From: an uncultured Aquincola sp.
Lineage (GTDB): Bacteria; Pseudomonadota; Gammaproteobacteria; Burkholderiales; Burkholderiaceae
DNA length: 11,516 bases
Direction of reading: 5' to 3'
Assembly (NCBI GenBank): GCA_937883885.1
Contig: CAKZXL010000161.1
Span: 1-11,516 of the forward strand
In this document: piece after piece, positions 1-7,170 of the stretch
Position numbering within the stretch: position 1 is the first letter of the stretch
Layout: each line of letters starts with the position of its first letter
Translations under genes and position numbers: made by a program
The notes under the pieces: model-generated
Told to the model about the DNA's origin: nothing
Seen by the model: only the letters and a program-made list of their open reading frames with translations
The model's database searches: none

Positions 1-663
1 GAAGATCGTCATGCGCATCTCCTGCGTGGCGATCGGGATGCCGAGGATGCGCTTGAAGTCGGTGAAGCCGTTGTTGCCGCCGAAGCCGGTCTCGTTGCGG
101 AAGAACAGCAGCATGGCCGCGAAGGTCAGGGCCTGCGTGATGATCGAGAAATACACGCCCTTGATGCGCGAGCGGAAGGCGAAGAAGCCGAACACGAAGG
201 CCAGCAGCCCCGGCACCAGCAGCACCAGCAGCATCTGCGCGAGGAACGAATCGCTCAGCGCCCAGTGCCAGGGCAGTTCCTTCCAGTCGAGGAACACCAT
301 GAAGTCGGGCAGGTCGCTCTTGTAGTTGCCGTCGCGACCGATCTGGCGCATGAGGTACATGCCCATGCCGTAGCCGCCCAGCGCGAAGAAAAGCCCGTGC
401 CCCAGCGACAGGATGCCGGTGTAGCCCCAGATCAGGTCCATCGCCAGCGCGCAGATGGCGTAGCACATGATCTTGCCGATGAGGCCGATCGAGTAGTCGC
501 TCATGTGCAGCGCACTGCCCTCGGGCACCAGCAGGTTCAGCACCGGGGCCAGCACGCACACCACCAGCAGGGCCACGAACACGCCCGTCCAGCCCTTGGT
601 GCCCAGCAGCGTGCCGCGCTTGGGGGCGGGCAGCGTGAAGGTGGGAGGTAACACAGCACTCAT
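1..663 (-). CDS. urtC: Urea ABC transporter permease UrtC (partial; C-terminus beyond the left edge)
   Basis: This is the second inner-membrane permease of the urea ABC transporter, a member of the LivM branch of branched-chain amino acid type permeases. It pairs with UrtB and is driven by the UrtD/UrtE ATPases. The first 221 residues are visible. The start reads MSAVLPPTFTLPAPKRG, followed by a hydrophobic segment (VFVALLVVCVLAPVLNLLV) and the family core around IMCYAICALAMDLIWGYTG and LSLGHGLFFALGGYGMGMY. Further on are hydrophobic stretches LLVLLVPGLLAFVFGFFAF and GVYFSIITQALTFAAMLLF, typical of UrtC/LivM. The frame stays open to base 1, so the remainder lies outside the window. The ATG at 663-661 has a good ribosome binding site (GGAG at 674-671, 7 nt upstream). 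The gene follows urtB by 30 bp and is almost certainly co-transcribed with it. urtD and urtE are expected beyond the edge (inference). Confidence 0.95.
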   Translation of the reverse strand, partial: MSAVLPPTFTLPAPKRGTLLGTKGWTGVFVALLVVCVLAPVLNLLVPEGSALHMSDYSIGLIGKIMCYAICALAMDLIWGYTGILSLGHGLFFALGGYGMGMYLMRQIGRDGNYKSDLPDFMVFLDWKELPWHWALSDSFLAQMLLVLLVPGLLAFVFGFFAFRSRIKGVYFSIITQALTFAAMLLFFRNETGFGGNNGFTDFKRILGIPIATQEMRMTIF

Positions 664-693
664 TCGATTTCTCCGTTCATGCAGGCGGTGACG

Positions 694-2280
694 TCAGGCC
701 TCGGCACTTCTGCCCTTCATTGCGAACAAGCCCTGCGGCCGCTTCTGGATGAACACCACGATGAACACCAGCACCATGATCTTGGCCAGCACCGCGCCGG
801 CCCAGCCTTCCAGCAGCTTGTTCAGCACGCCCAGGCCCAGGCCCGCCACCACGGTGCCCGCCAGCTGGCCCACGCCGCCCAGCACCACCACCATGAACGA
901 ATCGACGATGTAGCTCTGGCCCAGGTCGGGGCCCACGTTGCCCACCTGCGAAAGGGCACAGCCCGCCAGGCCGGCGATGCCGGCGCCCAGCGCGAAGGCA
1001 TAGGTGTCCACCCGCGCGGTGTTCACGCCCACGCAGGAGGCCATGCGCCGGTTCTGCGTCACGCCGCGCACGAACAGGCCCAGCCGCGTGCGGGCGATCA
1101 GCAGCGCCACGCCGCCCAGCACCAGAAAGGCGAAGGCCAGGATGGCCAGCCGGTTGTAGGGCAGGGTCAGGTTGCTCATCACCTGCACGCCGCCGCTCAT
1201 CCAGGCGGGGTTTTCCACCGGCACGTTCTGCGCGCCGAAGATGGAGCGCACCGCCTGCATCAGCACCAGGCTGATGCCCCAGGTGGCCAGCAGCGTTTCC
1301 AGCGGCCGGCCGTACAGCCAGCGGATCACGCTGCGCTCCATCAGCGCGCCCACCAGCGCACTGGCCAGAAAGCTGAGCGGAATAGCCGCCAGCACATACC
1401 AGTCGAACGCGCCGGGCAGGTACTGGCGGAACAGGTTCTGCACCACGAAGGTGGCGTAGGCGCCGATCATCATCAGCTCGCCATGGGCCATGTTGATCAC
1501 GCCCATCAGCCCGTAGGTGATGGCCAGGCCCAGCGCCACCAGCAGCAGGATGGAGCCCAGGCTGGCGCCAGTGAACAGCACGCCCATCCATTCACCGATA
1601 GACAGGCGCCGCTCGACGGCCGTCAGGGCCTTGGCGAGGGCGGCGCGCACGGCCGGGTCGGCTTCGCCGCCGGTGGCCAGGCGTTCCAGCAGCAGGCTGC
1701 GGGTGTTGGGGTCGTCGCTGGCTTCCAGAAGCCGGGCGGCGGCCAGCCGCTTGTCGGTGTCGGTTGAGCTCACCAGCACGCCGGCCTTGAGCAGGCTCAG
1801 CTGCTTTTTCAGCGCGGCATCGGGCTCAGCCGCTTCGGCCTTGTCCAGCAGCGGCATCAGGCCTTCGTCGGCCTGGTCGCGCAGCTGGGTGATGGCGGCC
1901 GCACGCTGTGCCCGGTCCGGCGAAAACAGCTGCAGCGAGGCCAGCGCCGACTGCAGCGCACGGCGGATGCGGTTGTTGTTGACCGGGTCTTCCGCGGTCT
2001 CGGGCACGCTGGCCACGCGCTGGCCGCTGGCCGCGTCGGTGGCCTGGCCATCGCGCACGATCAGCACCTGCTCGGGCGTGATCTTCACCGCGTCGTCCAG
2101 CAGGGCCTGGGCCAGCGGCGCCAGGCCGGTATCGGCGGCGGCCAGTGCGGCCTGCATCGCGGCAATGCGCTCGTCACTGTCGCCGGTGGCAATCGAACGC
2201 GCCTGCTGCGGCGTCAGTGCCTGGGCCCCGACGCTCATCAACAGCGCCAGCAAGCCCGGCACGATCCAACGGACCTGCAT
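694..2280 (-). CDS. urtB: Urea ABC transporter permease UrtB
   Basis: LivH-like inner-membrane permease of the urea ABC transporter, 528 aa. Residues 1-21 look like a Sec signal peptide or first membrane anchor (hydrophobic LLALLMSVGAQA). Residues about 22-228 form an alanine- and leucine-rich helical extension before the membrane domain. This extension is a normal property of proteobacterial UrtB and makes it much longer than LivH (about 300 aa). The permease domain begins near residue 230 (WMGVLFTGASLGSILLLVALG) and contains the family hallmark GLMGVINMAHGELMMIGAY at about 257-275, then several hydrophobic helices to the C-terminus (ILAKIMVLVFIVVFIQKRPQGLFA type ending). The start ATG at 2280 is supported by an AAGGG Shine-Dalgarno-like stretch 7 nt upstream and by the signal-like N-terminus. 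It lies 60 bp after urtA, with a strong hairpin between them, and 30 bp before urtC. It acts with UrtC as a heterodimeric channel (family knowledge). Confidence 0.96.
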   Translation of the reverse strand: MQVRWIVPGLLALLMSVGAQALTPQQARSIATGDSDERIAAMQAALAAADTGLAPLAQALLDDAVKITPEQVLIVRDGQATDAASGQRVASVPETAEDPVNNNRIRRALQSALASLQLFSPDRAQRAAAITQLRDQADEGLMPLLDKAEAAEPDAALKKQLSLLKAGVLVSSTDTDKRLAAARLLEASDDPNTRSLLLERLATGGEADPAVRAALAKALTAVERRLSIGEWMGVLFTGASLGSILLLVALGLAITYGLMGVINMAHGELMMIGAYATFVVQNLFRQYLPGAFDWYVLAAIPLSFLASALVGALMERSVIRWLYGRPLETLLATWGISLVLMQAVRSIFGAQNVPVENPAWMSGGVQVMSNLTLPYNRLAILAFAFLVLGGVALLIARTRLGLFVRGVTQNRRMASCVGVNTARVDTYAFALGAGIAGLAGCALSQVGNVGPDLGQSYIVDSFMVVVLGGVGQLAGTVVAGLGLGVLNKLLEGWAGAVLAKIMVLVFIVVFIQKRPQGLFAMKGRSAEA

Positions 2281-2303
2281 TGGTCATCCCTTCTGGTTGC
2301 ACG

Positions 2304-2328
2304 GGCCGCGGCGTCAGCCGCCGCGGCC
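2304..2328 (-). repeat. Perfect intercistronic hairpin between urtA and urtB
   Basis: Arms GGCCGCGGCG (2304-2313) and CGCCGCGGCC (2319-2328) are exact reverse complements, 10 bp each, all G/C, with a 5-nt loop. The hairpin sits 12 nt after the urtA stop codon and 23 nt before the urtB start region. It lacks a following U-tract, so it does not look like an intrinsic terminator. Inference: it protects the 3' end of an urtA-only message or partly attenuates transcription, so that binding protein outnumbers permease, as is common between binding-protein and permease genes of ABC operons. Confidence 0.7.
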
Positions 2329-2340
2329 AGGACTTTCAAC

Positions 2341-3606
2341 TCACTTCTTTTCGGGCTCGTCCTTCTTGCCCTTGTTCTCGGGGATGTACGGGCTCCACGG
2401 CTGGGCCTTGATCGGGCCCGGCGTCTTCCACACCACGTTGAACTGGCCATCGGCCTTCACTTCGCCGATGAACACCGGCTTGTGCAGGTGGTGGTTCTTC
2501 GGGTCCATGGTGGAGGTGAAGCCGCCCGGCGCCTTGAAGGTCTGGCCGGCCATCGCGGCGATCACCTTGTCGGTGTCGGTGCTCTTGGCCTTCTCGACCG
2601 CCTGCGCCCACATGTGGATGCCGATGTAGGTGGCTTCCATCGGGTCGTTGGTCAGCGGCTTGTCCTTGTGGCCCGGGATGTTCTTGGCCTTGGCGTAGTC
2701 GCTCCAGGCCTTGATGAAGGCATCGTTGGTCGGGTTCTTGATGGACATGAAGTAGTTCCAGGCGGCCAGGTGGCCGACCAGCGGCTTGGTGTCCACGCCG
2801 CGCAGCTCTTCTTCACCCACGCTGAAGGCCACCACCGGCACGTCGGTCGCCTTCAGGCCCTGGTTGCCCAGTTCCTTGTAGAAGGGCACGTTGGAGTCGC
2901 CGTTGATGGTGGACACCACCGCGGTCTTCTTGCCTTCGGAAGCAAACTTCTTGATCTTGGCGATGATGCTCTGATAGTCAGAATGGCCGAAGGGGGTGTA
3001 CTCCTCCATGATGTCGGCTTCGGCCACGCCCTTGCTCTTCAGGAAGGCGCGCAGGATCTTGTTGGTGGTGCGCGGGTACACGTAGTCGGTGCCCAGCAGC
3101 ACGAAGCGCTTGGCGCTGCCGCCGTCCTTGCTCATCAGGTATTCCACCGCCGGGATGGCCTGCTGGTTGGGCGCGGCGCCGGTGTAGAACACGTTCTTGC
3201 TCAGCTCTTCACCCTCGTACTGCACGGGGTAAAACAGCAGGCTGTTGAGCTCTTCGTACACCGGCAGCACGCTCTTGCGGCTGACCGAGGTCCAGCAGCC
3301 GAAGGTCACGGCCACCTTGTCCTTGGTGATCAGCTGGCGGGCCTTCTCGGCGAACAGCGGCCAGTTGGAAGCAGGGTCCACCACCACCGGCTCGAGCTTC
3401 TTGCCCAGCACGCCGCCCTTGGCATTGATCTCGTCGATGGTCATCAGCGCGACGTCCTTGAGCACCGTCTCCGAGATGGCCATGGTGCCCGACAGCGAGT
3501 GCAGCACACCGACCTTGATGGTCTCCTGGGCATGCACGGCGGTGGCGCCCATGGCGGCCAGCGCCAGGGCGGAGAGCTTGATCGAGAAGGAACGGCGAGT
3601 GGTCAT
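2341..3606 (-). CDS. urtA: Urea ABC transporter substrate-binding protein UrtA
   Basis: Periplasmic urea-binding protein (branched-chain amino acid-binding fold, Peripla_BP_5/6 type), 421 aa, a typical full length. The N-terminus MTTRRSFSIKLSALALA has a twin-arginine motif (R4-R5 with F7) before the hydrophobic segment, so export may use the Tat pathway. The likely cleavage is after VHA (residue 26). The mature protein opens with ETIKVGVLHSLSGTMAISE, the conserved start of UrtA/AmiC-type binding proteins. Other UrtA-like stretches are TFGCWTSVSRKSVLPVYEE, LLFYPVQYEGEE and the C-terminal NHHLHKPVFIGEVKADGQF. The ATG at 3606 is preceded by AAGGGG at 6 nt. It is the first gene of the urt operon. 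Its promoter must lie in 3607-3791, shared with the divergent PEP-CTERM gene. In bacteria generally urtA is induced by nitrogen limitation (established knowledge), but I could not identify a convincing sigma-54 or NtrC site here. Confidence 0.97.
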   Translation of the reverse strand: MTTRRSFSIKLSALALAAMGATAVHAQETIKVGVLHSLSGTMAISETVLKDVALMTIDEINAKGGVLGKKLEPVVVDPASNWPLFAEKARQLITKDKVAVTFGCWTSVSRKSVLPVYEELNSLLFYPVQYEGEELSKNVFYTGAAPNQQAIPAVEYLMSKDGGSAKRFVLLGTDYVYPRTTNKILRAFLKSKGVAEADIMEEYTPFGHSDYQSIIAKIKKFASEGKKTAVVSTINGDSNVPFYKELGNQGLKATDVPVVAFSVGEEELRGVDTKPLVGHLAAWNYFMSIKNPTNDAFIKAWSDYAKAKNIPGHKDKPLTNDPMEATYIGIHMWAQAVEKAKSTDTDKVIAAMAGQTFKAPGGFTSTMDPKNHHLHKPVFIGEVKADGQFNVVWKTPGPIKAQPWSPYIPENKGKKDEPEKK

Positions 3607-3791
3607 GGGGTACCCCTTGTTGGCGTTGAAGCGACCGTGGATCGGACGCTGCGCAGGTTAGGGATGACCCGCAGGATCGGCCATACGCCGGATGGCGTAC
3701 GCGAGGGCGTACGAGCCTGCCGCTTCGGTTCTGGGGATGTGCGGCGCCGCGCGCCGACACTCACAATGCCGCCCACTGACCAGGAGCCGAC
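3607..3791. promoter_or_regulatory. Divergent regulatory gap between urtA and the PEP-CTERM gene
   Basis: These 185 bp must hold the urtA promoter (leftward) and probably that of the PEP-CTERM gene (rightward). Visible structure: a 10-bp palindrome GGGGTACCCC (3607-3616) directly abutting the urtA start codon and overlapping its ribosome binding site; a cluster of GGCGTAYG boxes (inverted at 3682-3689, direct at 3694-3701 and 3706-3713); and a palindrome GCGGCGCCGC at 3741-3750. I found no convincing -35/-10 pair. The best GG-N10-GC matches for sigma-54 are weak, so the promoter type is undetermined. Confidence 0.55.
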
Positions 3792-4667
3792 ATGCGTGCA
3801 TTTCTCTTGGCTTCGGCGGCCTGCCTGGCCGTCACCGCGGGCACCCTGATGCCCACCCCGGCAATGGCCGGCTTCTACAAGTCGGCCGAGGTGCGCGCCG
3901 AAGCAGGCGGCATCGTGCTCAGCCTGAGCAATGGCGAAACGCACACCGGCAATGGCAGCACGCCCCAGTTCGCGCACGGCGAGAAGTCCTTTCCGGCGGG
4001 CAGCTTCAACACCGGCAGCTTCGTGGCCGATGCGCGTGCAGGCGTGGGTTCGCTGTCGGCCTCGGCCTCGCTCGACATCTCGCGGGCGATCAGCAGCGTG
4101 TTCCAGATCGCACCCGATGCCGAGGTGCTGTCGCAGGCCAGCTTCCGCGACGAATGGACGATCGGCGGGCGGCCGCTGGACACCCTGGGCCGCATGCGCA
4201 TCACCACCCACTTCGACGGCATGGCCAGCAGCAGCAGCACGGTGTTCTCCGACGCCTGGGGCCGCTACGACCTGGACATCACCAGCCTGGAAGCCTTCAA
4301 CAACGTGCTGGACTCGGCCGCCTACAACTCGCAGCGGCAACAGTCGATCGACCAGACCGCGACGCTGGAGTTCGACTTCCGCTATGGCCGGCCCATCCTG
4401 CTCAACGCGCTGTTGGTCGCGGTGGTGCAGGTGGAAGCGCCCGCCAGCACCCTGTTCTCGGGCGGCGGCCAGGCCGCTTTCGGCAACACCGCCAGCATCA
4501 CCAAGCTGGAAGTGCGCGGCGCCGACGGCGTGTTCACCACCCAGGTGGACCTGCAGACGCTGTCGGGCGGCATCTACCCGTTCATGACGGCGGTGCCGGA
4601 GCCGGGCACGGCGCTGCTGATGCTGGGTGGGCTGGCAGCTGTGGGGTGGCTAAAGCGGCGGCGCTGA
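3792..4667 (+). CDS. Secreted PEP-CTERM sorting-domain protein
   Basis: A 291-aa exported protein. Residues 1-26 form a signal peptide (MRAFLLASAACLAVTAG, cleavage probably after AMA). The end, VPEPGTALLMLGGLAAVGWL then KRRR (residues 268-291), is a textbook PEP-CTERM signal: a V-P-E-P motif, one transmembrane helix and a basic tail. In other bacteria such proteins are recognised at the inner membrane by an exosortase (EpsH/XrtA family), processed, and sent to the outside, usually in strains making exopolysaccharide (established knowledge). The central part, residues about 27-265, is rich in S, A, T and G with short beta-like stretches and shows no domain I recognise, so its own function is unknown. 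The ATG at 3792 has AGGAG at 3782-3786, 5 nt upstream. No exosortase gene is in the window, so it must be elsewhere. It converges on the DUF4276 gene with 11 bp between stop codons and no evident terminator. Confidence 0.92.
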   Translation: MRAFLLASAACLAVTAGTLMPTPAMAGFYKSAEVRAEAGGIVLSLSNGETHTGNGSTPQFAHGEKSFPAGSFNTGSFVADARAGVGSLSASASLDISRAISSVFQIAPDAEVLSQASFRDEWTIGGRPLDTLGRMRITTHFDGMASSSSTVFSDAWGRYDLDITSLEAFNNVLDSAAYNSQRQQSIDQTATLEFDFRYGRPILLNALLVAVVQVEAPASTLFSGGGQAAFGNTASITKLEVRGADGVFTTQVDLQTLSGGIYPFMTAVPEPGTALLMLGGLAAVGWLKRRR

Positions 4668-4678
4668 CGTCGAACGCC

Positions 4679-5269
4679 TCACTCCTCGACGTGCACGTAC
4701 CGGTCCCATTCGCTGCACAACTTGCGAAAGGACCTGCTGGCGGCGTGCGCCTGATCGAGGTCGAAGCGCGCGCAGAAGGCAGGCTGATCAGTCGTCACGC
4801 TGTACGCGCGCGAGGCCATCTGGGACTTCATCCATCCCTTGGCGTCGCGCGGCGTTTCCGCGTGCACTGCAAGGCGCGGGTCGGGCATGAACCCGCGATG
4901 GCCTGACAGCGAAGAGGCGGCGGCGATGAACCACGCTTCGAACTCTCGGTTCGCCAGCACGACGGACACGCTGCGGTGTGGCACCACGCTCTTCGCCCGC
5001 TGCAGAACCTCGGCCCCCTTGCTCGCCGGACAGTCGTCGTCTGCATCGAGCAGCACCAGCACCCAACCGTCTTCGCCAGCCTTGGCAGCGGCCAGCAGCA
5101 GGTGGCGGCTGAAGTCTTCTTCGCGGTTCAGAAAGCGATCGCGCCGCACCTGTATTGGCGTGCTGACGTCCACATACCGGCCTTGGGTCCGCCAGCCGGC
5201 AAGCCTGCGCAGCAGCACCGGCAGGGCCAACACTTCTCCGTCGCCCTCGACGATCGATGCGATGCGCAC
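4679..5269 (-). CDS. DUF4276 family protein (TOPRIM-like), partner of the AAA ATPase
   Basis: A 196-aa protein of the DUF4276 family, which has a TOPRIM-like fold. From the GTG start the first strand and motif read RIASIVEGDGE (E8 as the acidic TOPRIM residue, E12 following). The second acidic motif is LVLLDADDDCPA with D75, D77, D78 and D79. The family signature NREFEAWFI lies at 108-115. TOPRIM domains bind metal and cut or join nucleic acid, so nuclease activity is plausible but not shown. Start choice: a TTG at 5290 would add 7 residues, but GTG at 5269-5267 has a near-ideal GGAGG ribosome binding site 6 nt upstream and begins exactly at the conserved motif. The GTG follows the TGA of the upstream ATPase (5273-5271) by one base, so the two are translationally coupled and probably work as a pair. 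This pairing recalls OLD and PARIS-type ATPase/TOPRIM systems (inference). Confidence 0.85.
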   Translation of the reverse strand: MRIASIVEGDGEVLALPVLLRRLAGWRTQGRYVDVSTPIQVRRDRFLNREEDFSRHLLLAAAKAGEDGWVLVLLDADDDCPASKGAEVLQRAKSVVPHRSVSVVLANREFEAWFIAAASSLSGHRGFMPDPRLAVHAETPRDAKGWMKSQMASRAYSVTTDQPAFCARFDLDQAHAASRSFRKLCSEWDRYVHVEE

Positions 5270-5270
5270 C

Positions 5271-6482
5271 TCAGACCTCCGAGCCGCCAAACAACTCGGC
5301 CTGCCTGGCTGACTGCTGTGAAACGATGGCGGGGTCGGGCACCAGCTGGTTCAAGCGCAGCAACTCGCCAGCCGTGAACAGGTGCTGACGCATCGCTTCG
5401 CGCGAGGCTGGGTCGATCGGTGCGATGTGTGTCGAGCCCCCGACCGACGACACGGCCAGCAGGGCGTCGTCCGAAAGGTCCGGGTCGCTCAGCAGCTCGG
5501 GGCTGTGGCTGGTGACCAGCACCTGCGTCTGCGCCGATGCGCGCACCAGCGCATCGCGCAGTGCCGCGCTGGCTGCCGGGTGTAGCGCGGTCTCTGGTTC
5601 CTCGATGCCCACCAGCGTGGGGGCATAGTCGCGATTGCCCTGAAACAGCGCCACCAACACGCCCAGCGCGCGCAACGTGCCATCCGACATGTTTTGCGCC
5701 AGGAACCGCCACGGGTGACGGGCGCCCGCCATCTCTTGCAGAAACTCCAGCGTCTCCATGGGCCCGACCTGCTTGCGCTCAACGCCCTGCACCATGGGCA
5801 CCACGGATTGCAGGAACTCCTTGACGATGGCCTGCTGACCCGGGGCGACGCGCTCCAGATGGCCGATCACGCTGGCGATGTTTTCGCCGGTCGGCTTCAG
5901 CAGCCGACCCTCCTGGGGCTTTTGCAGTTCGCGCATCAGGCGCGGGTTGAGGTTGTAGAAACCCATGGAGGCCAGGGCATCAAACACGGGTCGAAAGGCC
6001 GCCAGCCCAGACGCTGCAACAAGTGCCAGCCGGTCCGCCGTGACCAGCGGGAAGGTCGTCTCGCTACAGGCCTTCACCTCTCCCCGGTTGATCTTGAAAC
6101 GCGGGCCCTGGCCCGCCTCGCCAAGGGCACACTCCTCGTTCAACACCTCGTAGCCGCGGTCCTTGAGAGCGCCGATGTCGAAGGCGTAATGGCCGGCTCG
6201 TCCATCCGGCAACTCGAACTCGAGGCGGATGCCAAAGTGCGTCGGATGACCGCTGGAGCGACGCCGGATCTCTGCGAGGCCACCACGTTCGTTCATGGCG
6301 TTGTCCAGCGAGCTGTTCAAGGCATCACGCACCAGATGAAGTGCGTCGAGGAAGTTGCTCTTGCCGGACCCGTTCGGGCCGACGATGTACGTGAGCGGCT
6401 GCAGCCGCACGTCACAGAAGCCGATGCTCTTGAAGTTGCGCAGGATGACGCGTCGCAACAATGCTCGCGGGCTGACTGTCAT
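5271..6482 (-). CDS. AAA family ATPase (AAA_21, OLD/RecF/SMC-like)
   Basis: A 403-aa ABC/SMC-type ATPase. The N-terminus LLRRVILRNFKSIGFCDV is the standard opening of RecF/OLD-like ATPases. Walker A is GPNGSGKS (35-42). An ABC-signature-like NMSDGTLR lies at 264-271. Walker B is LVGIEEPE (290-297) with a catalytic glutamate pair, followed by ALHPAA as the D-loop region. The switch histidine is in TSHSPELL (H326). The middle, residues about 60-255, is a helical insert of ordinary length for the AAA_21 family. No nuclease domain is fused; that role is probably supplied by the DUF4276 protein encoded 1 bp downstream. The ATG at 6482 has only a weak GGGG site 7 nt upstream, so expression may be low. 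The pair lies on the same strand as the biuH operon, after an 85-bp gap. The protein is probably cytoplasmic and acts on DNA or phage-related signals (inference). Confidence 0.9.
   Translation of the reverse strand: MTVSPRALLRRVILRNFKSIGFCDVRLQPLTYIVGPNGSGKSNFLDALHLVRDALNSSLDNAMNERGGLAEIRRRSSGHPTHFGIRLEFELPDGRAGHYAFDIGALKDRGYEVLNEECALGEAGQGPRFKINRGEVKACSETTFPLVTADRLALVAASGLAAFRPVFDALASMGFYNLNPRLMRELQKPQEGRLLKPTGENIASVIGHLERVAPGQQAIVKEFLQSVVPMVQGVERKQVGPMETLEFLQEMAGARHPWRFLAQNMSDGTLRALGVLVALFQGNRDYAPTLVGIEEPETALHPAASAALRDALVRASAQTQVLVTSHSPELLSDPDLSDDALLAVSSVGGSTHIAPIDPASREAMRQHLFTAGELLRLNQLVPDPAIVSQQSARQAELFGGSEV
5276..5280 (-). promoter_or_regulatory. Ribosome binding site that fixes the DUF4276 start
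   Basis: GGAGG on the minus strand lies inside the last codons of the ATPase gene, 6 nt before the GTG at 5269. It favours GTG over the upstream TTG at 5290, which has no comparable site, and implies translational coupling. Confidence 0.7.
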
Positions 6483-6567
6483 GAAACGGCCCCATCAGGA
6501 AAGGCATCAATGTAGCGCGGCAGCCGCGCACCCAACGTAGCCCTTGGGTGGCCCTGGGCGCGCCACC
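6483..6567. other. Gap between flavin reductase and ATPase genes
   Basis: These 85 bp hold an inverted repeat GCGCGGC-A-GCCGCGC (6515-6529), which would fold as a 5-bp stem with a 5-nt loop and has no U-tract, so it is a poor terminator. A direct repeat GCGCGCCACC (6558-6567 and 6571-6580) straddles the flavin reductase stop codon. A weak promoter for the ATPase could lie here, but no good -35/-10 pair is visible, and read-through from the biuH operon cannot be excluded. Confidence 0.4.
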
Positions 6568-7161
6568 TCAGCGCGCCACCAGCACCTGCCCCTGCACCGT
6601 GCGAGCGGGCAGCACGAACTGCCCGCCGCCCAGGTGGTGCAGCGTGTGCAGGTCGGTGTTGTCGTCGCGGAACTGCCACCGGCCGTTATCGAACACGCGG
6701 GGGTCGGCCTGGGCCGACACCACCTCGGCGAAGCAGGTGTCGTAGGCGTCTTCGGTGTGCGGCTCGGGGATCAGCCGGCACTCCATCCAGGCCACGCAGC
6801 CCTGCACCAGCGGCAGGCCCAGCACCGGGCCGGCGAAGTGGCCGATGCCGTAGGTGTCGAACTTGTCGGCACTGCCGCTGTTCGCCAAGTCGCGGCCCGA
6901 CACGCTGCCCACGGTGTAGGTGGCGTCGCGCATCGCATGGCAGGGCACGCTGATGGCGAACTGCCCGCTGGCGGCGATCAGCTCGCGGGTGAAGGTTTTC
7001 TTGTCGATCACCACCGCGATGCGCGGCGGATCGAACTCCACCGGCATCGACCAGGCGGCGGCCATCACGTTGCGGCGGCCGCCGTGGGCGGCCGACACCA
7101 GCACCGTGGGGCCATGGTTGATGAGGCGGCCCGCATGGGCCAGCAGCACAGGCTTGTTCAT
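6568..7161 (-). CDS. Flavin reductase-like domain protein (FMN-binding split barrel)
   Basis: A 197-aa protein of the flavin reductase-like (DIM6/NTAB) family. Family-like features are the early strand with HGPTVLVSAA (16-25), the segment NVMAAAWSMPVEFDPPRIAV (31-50) where FMN-contacting residues normally lie, TRELIAASGQFAISVPC (58-74), and the C-terminal LHHLGGGQFV (174-183). Such proteins reduce free FMN with NAD(P)H for a partner monooxygenase, or bind FMN themselves (established for the family). No monooxygenase is encoded in the window, so the partner is unknown. The gene starts 9 bp after the permease stop codon and is the last of three genes in the biuH operon. The ribosome binding site is poor (GGCGG just before the ATG), so translation may depend on coupling to the permease. 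By arrangement it resembles RutF of the pyrimidine Rut pathway, but its sequence did not look close to RutF. Confidence 0.88.
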   Translation of the reverse strand: MNKPVLLAHAGRLINHGPTVLVSAAHGGRRNVMAAAWSMPVEFDPPRIAVVIDKKTFTRELIAASGQFAISVPCHAMRDATYTVGSVSGRDLANSGSADKFDTYGIGHFAGPVLGLPLVQGCVAWMECRLIPEPHTEDAYDTCFAEVVSAQADPRVFDNGRWQFRDDNTDLHTLHHLGGGQFVLPARTVQGQVLVAR

Positions 7162-7170
7162 GCCGCCAGT

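Noticed and set aside
660..680. Six-codon leader frame (MNGEIE) whose TGA overlaps the urtC ATG
   Set aside because: No ribosome binding site of its own; most likely a chance by-product of the urtC Shine-Dalgarno region.
679..1767. Long plus-strand open frame opposite urtB
   Set aside because: H/Q/A-rich shadow translation with no domain; urtB on the other strand is certain.
3607..3791. Weak sigma-54-like GG-N10-GC matches upstream of urtA
   Set aside because: Only the GG and GC pairs match; one would start transcription inside the ribosome binding site and the other overlaps the start of the divergent gene.
2482..3849. Long plus-strand open frame opposite urtA
   Set aside because: Shadow of urtA with no recognisable protein features and no suitable ribosome binding site.
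6515..6529. Possible terminator after the flavin reductase gene
   Set aside because: Short stem and no U-tract in either direction.
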